Shown one piece after another: positions 37,099 to 45,855 of a DNA stretch of 64,000 nt. The position numbers and the translations under genes were made by a program. The notes beneath the pieces are model-generated. The model did no database searches. It was not told the DNA's origin and saw only the letters and a program-made list of their open reading frames with translations. Origin of the DNA: Thalassovita sp. Lineage in GTDB: Bacteria; Bacteroidota; Bacteroidia; Cytophagales; Flammeovirgaceae. Position 1 is the stretch's first letter. Every line of letters begins with the position of its first letter. The stretch spans positions 29,100-93,099 of the forward strand of contig PBYL01000482.1 of NCBI GenBank assembly GCA_002729595.1. The letters are read 5' to 3'.

Positions 37099-39606
37099 TT
37101 ATTCATAATCTAACCAAGCTGTCACTTGAGCTGCTCGATCTGTTGAAAAACGAATCCATCTTGCTTGAAAACCTTCTGGAAAACTGAATTCTAATTCTTC
37201 TCTGGGTTTTACTGTAAACTGTTTATATTGCATCCACTCACCAGTACCAACAGGGTCTGCTTCCAAAGTGAAAGTGATAGTTTCTTTTGCATTGTGAGAC
37301 AATGTCAACTTTTTCTGATCGTAAAAGCCGATGAGATAAGGATCGGAATACTCATTTGCTTGCACCTGTTGCTCTTTCCAAGGACCTCCATGCCCTACTG
37401 GTTTACCTAATGCCCACAAATCGTCAATCACTCCCGCCCAAACTGCTGTTTTTCCATCCCTAGATCGAATAATATGTTCATTGTCAGTTGAAGAATTTGG
37501 TTGAATACCTGTCATAATCAACATGCCTCTATAGCTGGCATAATCGTGAATTGCCATATTGTGAGAAGAAATCGGTCTTATTTTAGCAAAACCATCTGCA
37601 TTTTCTGCAGGCAATTCGTAGAAAGTACCGTGCGCATTAAACAAATCTCTTTCGGTGGCTACTTCTCGGTCTAATCGTAGAATTGAGCTCTGAGTTTTCT
37701 CAGTATATGCTGAATTTCCTAAAGGCAATCTCCATCTTCTGCCTTTATCATCAACTACCAAAACAGAAGACTCATCTATAGTAATTACATCTTTAGGAAT
37801 CGCAAATTTGTTCTCTATAAAACTAGCCGTTTCAGTATCTTCTTTTTTAACTAAACCGAGGTTTTCATCTAACTCATAATATCCATTGCCTGTAAATTTC
37901 CCATTGCTTATATCTCCACTCACAATTCCTAGAGCTCTTCTGTTGTCACCTAATCCATAAAGTAACCCACCAATGTATTGAGCATTCTCGACTTGAGCAG
38001 TACCTGCATATATTGGAGAAGTTTGAGCAACTTTTCTAGATTGATCTGTATAACTAAAATGGATTGTGCCTTGCGTATTTTTATCAACTTTTACCCTTAT
38101 CCACTCTCCAGTTTCATTTGCGTTAAATTGGAGATTACTTGATGATTCAGCTCCGACATGAACAGTTTTGAGCTTCTCCCAATTACCATTTCCCGATTTA
38201 TCTACTTCAAATGTGAAGTTTGCATCTTGATTTCCCTTATTTTGAATCCAAACCATTCTTTGATTCCAACCTGAAAACAAGAAGGGATCAGATGGCTCAT
38301 CTTGTTTGATTTCTTCATCAATATACAGAGCACCTTCTGCCGTATTTGCTCCTAAATTATCTGGCTTCTCTAAAGAAGTGAACCACAGATTGGAATTGGA
38401 CTGTCCCGGCCCTTCAATATCTCCTTTTACATTTCTTTTGTTCAAGAATTCCTTTTGAGCAGAATCATCACAGCCAAAAACTAACTGTCCTTTCCACAAA
38501 GTAAAATCGCCAATTACTTTTAAATAAGCCGATTTTGGTCTAATGCCCGCAGTATTTGATTTTTCGAAAGTCTTTGGAAAATCCCAAAACATACCATGCA
38601 TGGTCATTAAATAATCTGGTGATTCTTTTGAGCCAATATTCCTAATTCTCGGCCATTCTGTATTCCAACCATGTGCCCCATCGTAACTGTGGCTAGCTTT
38701 AGGCAACCTATAAAAACTCCAACCTGTTTCGCGGTCTCGGGTACCTAAAATAACAGATTTATGATCCCATCCAGTAGCCCAAATTGGATCGGTTTCTGGG
38801 TTTTCATTCCCATAAATACCACCCGGACCAGTTACCTCTACAAACTGATTTCTTCTAATCGTTTTCCAGTTTTCACCATCCCATTCAGCCAAAACACCCG
38901 CAGTTATATCAAAGTCGGTTTTAGCTTCTGGAACACCTTCACCATTGTTTGTATACACCATAACACCTTGCCCAGAATACAGCCCTTTGCCATGCACACC
39001 TGGCAATAAATCTTTAAAAGCCTGGCCGCCACTCTCATCAACTTGCACACCATTTCCATCTGGATAAAACTCGTTGACTGCCAATGTATGCACATCAACT
39101 TCATAAAATCCTTCTTCCATAGTGCCATAGTAAATTTTATTTTCAGGGTCAGTTAAATGCCTCGCATTGCCTGTATGCCTGCCCTGCATTTGTTCATAAG
39201 GAATGGTTTTAATATTTCCCTCTTTACTAATCGCATATGGCCCTATAAATAATTGCTCACTTTCTTGGTGAATCATTCTATTCGCAGGAGTTCCACCAAT
39301 ACTTTCTGGTCTAACTATTTGCTCCAAATCAGGTGTAATCTCATACAATTTATCTGATGAACCATTGGGTTTATGAGGCGCATAAGTTACCACCCAAAGA
39401 TTGCCAGCCCAAGGAACTACAGCGCCCGTTCCACACTCACCTTCATTGTTGTAATATGCCAAATGCGGATAAATACCGCTTATCTGTTTTCGTTTCTCTG
39501 TTTTTTTAGGTGGAGTACATTGAGTTATAAAAGCAGCAACTAGTATTAGAGATAAGATTAAATTGAGTTGATGCTGCTTTATTTTTAGGTTGAAGAAGTT
39601 TTTCAT
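37099..39606 (-). CDS. Large lipoprotein of unknown function, probable beta-propeller, in glycan locus
   Basis: An 835-residue exported lipoprotein (lipobox F-I-T-Q-C, Cys30). I do not recognise a named family. The first 400 residues have repeated W/Y-G-T and G-x-N-x-W blocks consistent with a propeller (G-A-V-V-P-W-A-G-N-L-W-V-V-T, K-I-Y-Y-G-T-M-E-E-G-F-Y). Residues 430-520 and 745-835 look like two similar beta-sandwich modules: both contain a D-P-(F/Y)-L-(F/I)-G-(W/F) start and an (E)-W-(I/M)-x-(V/Y) strand. Position next to a GH78-like gene (205 bases away, same strand) suggests glycan binding or hydrolysis. Function is not established. Confidence 0.8.
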   Translation of the reverse strand: MKNFFNLKIKQHQLNLILSLILVAAFITQCTPPKKTEKRKQISGIYPHLAYYNNEGECGTGAVVPWAGNLWVVTYAPHKPNGSSDKLYEITPDLEQIVRPESIGGTPANRMIHQESEQLFIGPYAISKEGNIKTIPYEQMQGRHTGNARHLTDPENKIYYGTMEEGFYEVDVHTLAVNEFYPDGNGVQVDESGGQAFKDLLPGVHGKGLYSGQGVMVYTNNGEGVPEAKTDFDITAGVLAEWDGENWKTIRRNQFVEVTGPGGIYGNENPETDPIWATGWDHKSVILGTRDRETGWSFYRLPKASHSYDGAHGWNTEWPRIRNIGSKESPDYLMTMHGMFWDFPKTFEKSNTAGIRPKSAYLKVIGDFTLWKGQLVFGCDDSAQKEFLNKRNVKGDIEGPGQSNSNLWFTSLEKPDNLGANTAEGALYIDEEIKQDEPSDPFLFSGWNQRMVWIQNKGNQDANFTFEVDKSGNGNWEKLKTVHVGAESSSNLQFNANETGEWIRVKVDKNTQGTIHFSYTDQSRKVAQTSPIYAGTAQVENAQYIGGLLYGLGDNRRALGIVSGDISNGKFTGNGYYELDENLGLVKKEDTETASFIENKFAIPKDVITIDESSVLVVDDKGRRWRLPLGNSAYTEKTQSSILRLDREVATERDLFNAHGTFYELPAENADGFAKIRPISSHNMAIHDYASYRGMLIMTGIQPNSSTDNEHIIRSRDGKTAVWAGVIDDLWALGKPVGHGGPWKEQQVQANEYSDPYLIGFYDQKKLTLSHNAKETITFTLEADPVGTGEWMQYKQFTVKPREELEFSFPEGFQARWIRFSTDRAAQVTAWLDYE

Positions 39607-39811
39607 TTTCTTATTATTTAAATATCTGTAAGTCTTGATGGCTAATTATCTTTTAGGATATTAGTATAGCTATTTTCAAGAATAAGATTATCCTGCTCGT
39701 CAAGGTCAGAGTAGATATAAAAATCAACAATAAGTAAAATTTATTTGAAAAATTTTAATCAGCCTAAATATCATTTTTGGTTTGTTGGATTAAAACAATC
39801 GCCCCCACAAC

Positions 39812-41587
39812 TCAAATCACCTTAATTCCCTCTGGAACATCTATTTCTGATTCGATTTTGCCGTTGGGCAGTTTGGTGTGTTTAACTTTTACAATACCTA
39901 ATGGTGTGGGAAAAGTGCCTTCTGCCCATTCGAGGTTTCCAAGGTTTGGCTCTATCTTAATAGTTTTACAACCAGCTTCAACTATGGTAATACCTAAAAC
40001 ATTTTCGGTCATCCAAGCTGTAACTCCAGAAGCCCAACCGTGGCAAAGACTATGTCGGTAACTTGGATAGCAGTAATCGCCGAATGAACCGTGAATATCA
40101 TTCATACCCTCAGGGGTAAATTCATCTAAACGGGCAGAATTCTCCATCCATTCTATATTAAAATCTTCCCAGAAGGTTGTAGCACCCATATCTAACATAC
40201 CACCCCAATAGGTGCTGATAATATCAAGAGCCTGTTCGTGCTTGCCTGCCATAGCTAGCGCATCTAGCATATACAAGCCATAAAATGTAGAGAATCTTGC
40301 TGCACCATCTACAGAAATTACATCCTTACAAGCTTTTTCTGGTTTTAGTAATCCCGCAACAGCCATTAAAGCAGCAGCTTGTTTCAGATCATTATGACCC
40401 ATTATTTTCTTATTCAACTTTTTAATGGAAGCCACACATTTGTCTGCACTTTCTTTCGAATCTAAAATCTCACTGAGTTTTTTAGCATCATTTAACGCCC
40501 AAACCAAGAGTGCTCTGTAGCCAGCTTCTACACCTTCTTTATTCGGGGTAGATGGCCAATCTAAAAATTTGAAACTACCAAATTCTTCTGTTCCATCTTC
40601 ATTGATTTTGGAATCAATTAAATCGATTAAATTGATAATATACACTCGATGCTTTTTAAGAAAAGCAATATCTGCATTTTGCATGTACCATTCGTAATGG
40701 ATAATTAGATACCAAAATGAATAAGAACTCATGTTGTTCATCCAACTTGGTAATGGATATTGCTCACAGGCAAGATCAAGACTTTTAGGAATTACTTCGT
40801 TGTAGCCAAACACTTTAGTGATGGTCGCCATTTCCGGATGGAAGTCTCCCAACCAAACTAAGCGATCGCGTTTAATTCCATCCCAAAGGTATTCTTGCAT
40901 GTTTAGATGCGTGGTGTAAGCACCTGTCATCCAAATAGAATCTAACCTTGGGTTACTGCTTTTGAATGAACCCAGATAAGGAATATCACGGTACCTAAAA
41001 ACTGCTCTTACTTCTTTTAAGTTGATTAAAGTATTCGCTTGTAATAAATCGATTCGCACAAAACGATAGCCAGTATTGCCAATTTCAATCAATCCACTTC
41101 TAGGAATTTCCATAATAATGTCTCGCTTGGCGTGATCGTCTGTGGAAAATCCCATTAACCAATCTGAATTGTAAGTTTGGCTGTTTGCCTCTCCCACCGA
41201 TTCACCAAACCTGATTCGCACTAAAGAAGGCTCTCTTCTTGAAGAACCACCCATCACCAACTGCAAACCTCCGTGCAACTCCTTTCCATAATCTAAGAGA
41301 ATTGAAGCAGTGTCTGAATCGGTTGTTTTCATTGAGCAAAACTCCGTAACACTACTCATACTCGATTGGCTATTCCCTTTCTTTAGAAGTACGTCGGTAT
41401 TTTTTACTAATTCTCCAGATGTATCAGAAGTCCACATTACTTTAATCGGAGAGATAAAAGTACGTGTCATTTCATCCTTTTGGGCAGTCTCATTGTATTC
41501 TGGTCCGAAAACCGGCGGTAATTGCGCAAATGAAGTAAAACTGATAAGAGTGAAAATAAGGGATAAGGTGAAGTTTGTAGCTTTCAT
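39812..41587 (-). CDS. GH78-like alpha-L-rhamnosidase-related protein
   Basis: A 591-residue exported protein from ATG 41587 (signal ends near S-F-A-Q; the longer frame to 41605 adds six unrelated residues). The alpha/alpha-barrel motifs of GH78 are present: L-W-D-G-I-K-R-D-R-L-V-W-L-G-D (catalytic-acid loop), A-T-T-F-W-E (general base Glu region), and S-L-C-H-G-W-A-S-G. The N-terminal part has a short beta region and lacks the extra domains of long rhamnosidases, so it is shorter than the usual 700-900 residues. Activity on rhamnosides is plausible but should not be assumed. Confidence 0.82.
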   Translation of the reverse strand: MKATNFTLSLIFTLISFTSFAQLPPVFGPEYNETAQKDEMTRTFISPIKVMWTSDTSGELVKNTDVLLKKGNSQSSMSSVTEFCSMKTTDSDTASILLDYGKELHGGLQLVMGGSSRREPSLVRIRFGESVGEANSQTYNSDWLMGFSTDDHAKRDIIMEIPRSGLIEIGNTGYRFVRIDLLQANTLINLKEVRAVFRYRDIPYLGSFKSSNPRLDSIWMTGAYTTHLNMQEYLWDGIKRDRLVWLGDFHPEMATITKVFGYNEVIPKSLDLACEQYPLPSWMNNMSSYSFWYLIIHYEWYMQNADIAFLKKHRVYIINLIDLIDSKINEDGTEEFGSFKFLDWPSTPNKEGVEAGYRALLVWALNDAKKLSEILDSKESADKCVASIKKLNKKIMGHNDLKQAAALMAVAGLLKPEKACKDVISVDGAARFSTFYGLYMLDALAMAGKHEQALDIISTYWGGMLDMGATTFWEDFNIEWMENSARLDEFTPEGMNDIHGSFGDYCYPSYRHSLCHGWASGVTAWMTENVLGITIVEAGCKTIKIEPNLGNLEWAEGTFPTPLGIVKVKHTKLPNGKIESEIDVPEGIKVI

Positions 41588-41729
41588 AATTTTAATGCAA
41601 ACCATCTAAAGATGGTAAAAGGCTATCTATTTGTGTTAAAACCACTTATAGTTAGCCAATTGCAATACATTAAACAAGTAACAAACCCCTAAAGTCAGCC
41701 TTTTGCAGACTTAATAAAGATAAAATAAT

Positions 41730-41750
41730 ATTGGGCAGTAGCTACCCAAT
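41730..41750 (-). terminator. Probable terminator after the M23 peptidase gene
   Basis: ATTGGG / CCCAAT arms with a GTAGCTAC palindrome in the loop. Followed on the minus strand by a T-rich ATTATTTTATC stretch. It lies 45 bases beyond the peptidase stop codon. Confidence 0.5.
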
Positions 41751-41794
41751 TTGCTTCATTCAGCTTGCATAAAGAATAATTTCAAAGCCAAAAC

Positions 41795-42775
41795 TTAAAA
41801 ACCTAACGGTGCAGTTTCTTCTGAAGAAAGTCGAATGATTTCTTCATACTCTTCATCAGTCAAATCATTAAGGAAATAGTCTACTGGATTCACTTTCTTG
41901 TCATTAAAGATAACTTCGTAGTGACAGTGTGGAGCGGTAGATAAACCAGTATTACCCACATGACCAATAATTTGACCTCTTTTAACTTCTTGGCCTTCTT
42001 CTACCTCAAAAGTTGACATATGGCCGTATTTAGTAATATAACCAAAACCATGATCAATTTCTATCTGATTTCCATAGCTATAGTTTCCTTTTTCGGCTTT
42101 AATGATTTTACCGTCTCCAGTAGCATAAATTGGTGTGCCAGTTGGCGCAGAAAAATCGCAACCGGGATGCATTCTTGTAACACCTAAGATGGGATGAAAA
42201 CGCATACCAAAACCAGAAGCCAATCTTTTTAATTCTTTGTTTGAAACAGGTTGAATAGCCGGTAAGTGGCTCATTAATTCTTTTCTTGTTTTAGCTAATT
42301 CTGAGACTTCATCTAAAGACTGAGATTGAATATACATTTGTCTTTTCAACAAGTCTAATCTGCTCAAATAGGTTATAATTAAGCCTTCATTCTCAAGACC
42401 TTCTCTGAGCATGTTTTTATATTTCTGGCTACCACCAGCACCTGCTTGTCTAATCTCTTTTGGAATTGGCTCTACTTCAAAGTTTGGTCTGTAGATTTCG
42501 TCATCTCTTCTTTGAAGCTTTACTACATGGTCTTGAAGTGACTTTAATTCTTTATCTAAGTGGTGGTAATTGAAAAGTAAATTTTCGTTTTTTTGAATTA
42601 ATTCTAATTCGTAAGGAGAGTCAAAACTTGTGATGATTGCCCAAGCAAATGCACTCCCAAAAATCACACATACAAATAATAAACCTATAACTTTTATAAT
42701 CCCCTCAAACTTCGACTTCTCAATTTTTTCGTAGGTACAAGTTTCAGTATTATAGTAATATTGGGCTTTAGCCAT
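41795..42775 (-). CDS. M23 (LytM) peptidoglycan endopeptidase, membrane-anchored
   Basis: A 326-residue protein with a cytoplasmic N-terminus, a membrane span at 24-48 and a periplasmic coiled-coil-like region (55-160). The C-terminal zinc peptidase domain (about 185-300) has ligands in M-H-P-G-C-D-F (His203, Asp207) and A-P-H-C-H-Y-E-V (His283, His285). All catalytic residues are present, so it probably cleaves peptide crosslinks of peptidoglycan, unlike degenerate activators such as EnvC. Monocistronic. Confidence 0.93.
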   Translation of the reverse strand: MAKAQYYYNTETCTYEKIEKSKFEGIIKVIGLLFVCVIFGSAFAWAIITSFDSPYELELIQKNENLLFNYHHLDKELKSLQDHVVKLQRRDDEIYRPNFEVEPIPKEIRQAGAGGSQKYKNMLREGLENEGLIITYLSRLDLLKRQMYIQSQSLDEVSELAKTRKELMSHLPAIQPVSNKELKRLASGFGMRFHPILGVTRMHPGCDFSAPTGTPIYATGDGKIIKAEKGNYSYGNQIEIDHGFGYITKYGHMSTFEVEEGQEVKRGQIIGHVGNTGLSTAPHCHYEVIFNDKKVNPVDYFLNDLTDEEYEEIIRLSSEETAPLGF

Positions 42776-42886
42776 TATTAATGATTGGATGTTTGGCGCA
42801 AATTAAAAAAGTAATTTCTGCTTATACAATAACTACCCATTAATTTACACCCTAATCCCACAAATAATGGCTAAAATGCTCTCCAA

Positions 42887-44101
42887 TTACCTTTTAGCCA
42901 TCACAATTTTATTGATGAAGTACATCAGGATCACGCAGATAACCATCGATATAGCCGTTAGATAACCGATTGTATCAAAATTTTTGAAGCCACCAGTTTC
43001 ACTTTCGATCAAAACAAAACCACCGAGCATGGTAGCCAAACCTCCAGACATTTGCTGTATAGACGAGTTGATATTCATAAATGCACCCCTATCTGAAATC
43101 TCTGGAACCGCGGTTAAAATCGCCGAAGAGCCAATCATTCTAGAAGAAACAAATATTAGAAATATCGCATTGATGATGATTACCTGATAAAGTGGCGTAT
43201 TATTCATGTTGGTATAAACAAACACCATTACAATAGATAGCAAAGTACCGATTAAGAAGATTTTGTACTTTCCTACTCTATCACTTACAATACCTATTAG
43301 CGGCCCAGTGATAATGGTACCAACACCTGTAATCATAAAAATAAGCGGAAGTTCAGTCTCTTTTACCCCCACATTGTAAACCAAAAAAGCACTCGAAAAG
43401 GGCATAATCAAAAAGCCACCTGTAGCCAGAAAAAAAGTGGTAAGAAATGCTTTTTGATAATTGCTATTTGTAAGAATACCTGTGATATGTTTAATCGCTT
43501 TTACCTTAGATTTTACTTTTAAGTGTTCATTAATCGGTTTCATTTTGAACCAAACCAATATGAAAACCAAAATACTCACACCTACTATTAAAAAGAAAGG
43601 CGAATGCCAGCCAAACTTATTGGCCAAATAAAGACCAACGGGAATACCCAATACTTGACTTGCCGAAAATGCCATTTGGATAAATCCCATAACCCTACCT
43701 CGTACTTCGAAGCTGAATACGTCTGTTACAATGGCAAAAGTGATTGATGACATTACCCCACCGAATAAACCAGTAAAGATTCTTGCTGCAAATAATAATT
43801 CGTAATTGGGAGCCAATGCACAGAATAGTGTCCCGATTATAAAGCCTCCATAAAAGAAGAGCAATAACGTTTTTCTGTCGAATTTATCTGAGAAACCTGC
43901 TGTGAGTAAACCAGAGACGCCGGCACTAATCGCGTAAGCAGAAACTACTGCTCCAAACTGTGATGAATTGATTTCAAGTACTCTCATTAATTGCGCTCCT
44001 AGCGGAGAAATCACCATAAAATCCAGTACAATTGAGAATTGTAAAATGGTTAAAACAGCAATTAGGAGTACTTCATAGCCAGTTAATTTTCTTTTTTCCA
44101 T
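42887..44101 (-). CDS. MFS transporter, drug/arabinose-efflux (AraJ/Bcr) type
   Basis: A 404-residue permease from the ATG at 44101 (an upstream in-frame ATG at 44125 adds eight residues). Twelve hydrophobic segments and an MFS motif A (G-F-S-D-K-F-D-R-K-T) after TM2 with a related G-I-V-S-D-R-V-G-K-Y in the second half. N-terminal I-V-L-D-F-M-V-I-S-P-L-G is typical of DHA1-type sugar or drug efflux proteins. Substrate unknown; no regulator adjacent. Confidence 0.9.
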   Translation of the reverse strand: MEKRKLTGYEVLLIAVLTILQFSIVLDFMVISPLGAQLMRVLEINSSQFGAVVSAYAISAGVSGLLTAGFSDKFDRKTLLLFFYGGFIIGTLFCALAPNYELLFAARIFTGLFGGVMSSITFAIVTDVFSFEVRGRVMGFIQMAFSASQVLGIPVGLYLANKFGWHSPFFLIVGVSILVFILVWFKMKPINEHLKVKSKVKAIKHITGILTNSNYQKAFLTTFFLATGGFLIMPFSSAFLVYNVGVKETELPLIFMITGVGTIITGPLIGIVSDRVGKYKIFLIGTLLSIVMVFVYTNMNNTPLYQVIIINAIFLIFVSSRMIGSSAILTAVPEISDRGAFMNINSSIQQMSGGLATMLGGFVLIESETGGFKNFDTIGYLTAISMVICVILMYFINKIVMAKR

Positions 44102-44336
44102 GATGTTAGTTATCAGGAAACCCATAGCTAGATTTCCTCAATATTCTGTTTAGTTAAATTCAAATTTCGATCGCCAAATGTACGCTTTCAAGCTTACAAT
44201 AAAGTGAATACGAGCCAATCTTTTCAGGCATTTGGAGGAAATAGGAAAATTAAAAATTTAGCTCATTTTAGAAATCTAGTTGCTGAATTGAACATAACCC
44301 GCTAAAGCCTTATAATTGCTGCTTAATCCGGCATTT

Positions 44337-45701
44337 ATGAAACATTTTTTACTAATTCTAACAACTTTACTTCTCCATCTTCACACATCGTTTGCTCAAG
44401 TAGATTTAGCCTATCGCTTTAAAATTGAGCCAAATGTGATGCATACCACTCTGACTTATACACCTATTGCAACTGACAGCACAGTTTTTAAATATGGCAA
44501 TGAGTTTTATGGCGGCATGAAAGATTTAATGAAAAGCATGGTAAATCTCGAATCAACAGTAACTTATAAAATTGATTCTACAAGTAGCCATGTCACTTTT
44601 TATCACCCAAAAAATAAGTCTTTCGAGATCAAGTATGATATAATTGATACCCACACTCCCGAGCAACGAGTAGTTGGGGAAATGTTTAGGCCAATTATTA
44701 CTGATAACTATTTCTTTTCACTCTCGCATACACTTTTTCTCAAACCTGAAACAGACAAAGAAAATAAGGACATAAGCATGTCTGTAACTTTAGAAAAGAA
44801 ACCAGCTTTTCCGATGTATTTTAGTATTGACCCAGAAATGAAACCGGGGAAAGCTGTCAATCTCACATTAGAAGAAGGTATGAACGCACTGGCTTGTGGA
44901 GCAACTGATCTACACATAGAAACCAGAGAATTGGATGGTATAAAAAACTATATCGTACTAAGAATCAGAAAAGATAACAAATATAACCTTGATCGATTCA
45001 TGAATTACTTTGATGCTTTTATACCTGCCATGAACGATTTTTGGGGGAATTTGGAAGGAGATTATTATTCTTTAATTGCCTCTCCCTTTCTCGATATAGA
45101 TTACCACGATATTTCTGGAACAGCTTTTAACAATGGTTTCCATGTAAAATATTCTGGTGATACAATTTTGGCTAACAATGAGGTTGTAAGCACCATTTCG
45201 CATGAAATTATGCACCGATTTATTGGAGCTGGCACAGTTTCTCTCGGCACAGAACATCAATGGTTTGATGAAGGTTTTAACGATTATACTACTTGGTACC
45301 TTTTGGCAAAAAGTGGCATTACAACTCAAGAAGATTTTAAAAATTCTATTGAGCAAACCTATCAAGAATTGACTGATAATCCTGTAAATAATACACCAAA
45401 TAGCGAAGTAATGAAGCGATTTTGGGAAGGTAAATATTATAAGCATTTGCCCTACCAAAGAGGAGCAATGTTTGCCGCTTACCTCGATAAAAGAATTACA
45501 GAATTGAGCAATGGCTCTAAATCTTTTCAGGATTTTATGCGCCGTTTAAAATCTACTTCTGAGCAAAAAGATGCACTTCTTACTGAGGATGACTTTATTA
45601 CTGTAGCTGCTGAGTTTATACCGAAAGAAGAGATTACAGAAGCTTTAAACAGCTATATTATAAATGGTGAGTTAATACCAAAAGAAAAAGTTGTACATTA
45701 A
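44337..45701 (+). CDS. M61-like zinc metallopeptidase, exported
   Basis: A 454-residue exported protein from ATG 44337; the signal peptide ends at S-F-A-Q. The gluzincin motif H-E-I-M-H (289-293) and the third ligand Glu312 in H-Q-W-F-D-E-G-F-N-D-Y, about 19 residues later, fit M1/M61 peptidases. A beta-rich N-terminal region precedes it and a helical C-terminal domain follows. M61 members are aminopeptidase-like enzymes of the periplasm. The gene ends inside a strong terminator. Confidence 0.85.
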   Translation: MKHFLLILTTLLLHLHTSFAQVDLAYRFKIEPNVMHTTLTYTPIATDSTVFKYGNEFYGGMKDLMKSMVNLESTVTYKIDSTSSHVTFYHPKNKSFEIKYDIIDTHTPEQRVVGEMFRPIITDNYFFSLSHTLFLKPETDKENKDISMSVTLEKKPAFPMYFSIDPEMKPGKAVNLTLEEGMNALACGATDLHIETRELDGIKNYIVLRIRKDNKYNLDRFMNYFDAFIPAMNDFWGNLEGDYYSLIASPFLDIDYHDISGTAFNNGFHVKYSGDTILANNEVVSTISHEIMHRFIGAGTVSLGTEHQWFDEGFNDYTTWYLLAKSGITTQEDFKNSIEQTYQELTDNPVNNTPNSEVMKRFWEGKYYKHLPYQRGAMFAAYLDKRITELSNGSKSFQDFMRRLKSTSEQKDALLTEDDFITVAAEFIPKEEITEALNSYIINGELIPKEKVVH

Positions 45702-45716
45702 TGTGTACAACTTTTT
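45685..45716 (+). terminator. Terminator overlapping the stop codon of the metallopeptidase gene
   Basis: AAAAAGTTGTACA (45685) and TGTACAACTTTTT (45704) form a 13-pair stem with a 6-base loop. The stop codon lies in the loop. The symmetric A and T runs make it usable in both directions. Confidence 0.85.
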
Positions 45717-45855
45717 GGAAATCTGATATGTAGGATATCTAGGGTATTGATTAATAAGGCATTATTTTTCATTCATGAATGTTAGAAGGAAATATCTCAG
45801 TTAAGGTTTTATTAGTTATTTTAACTAAAATACTGCCTCCTCACATCTATCTTAT

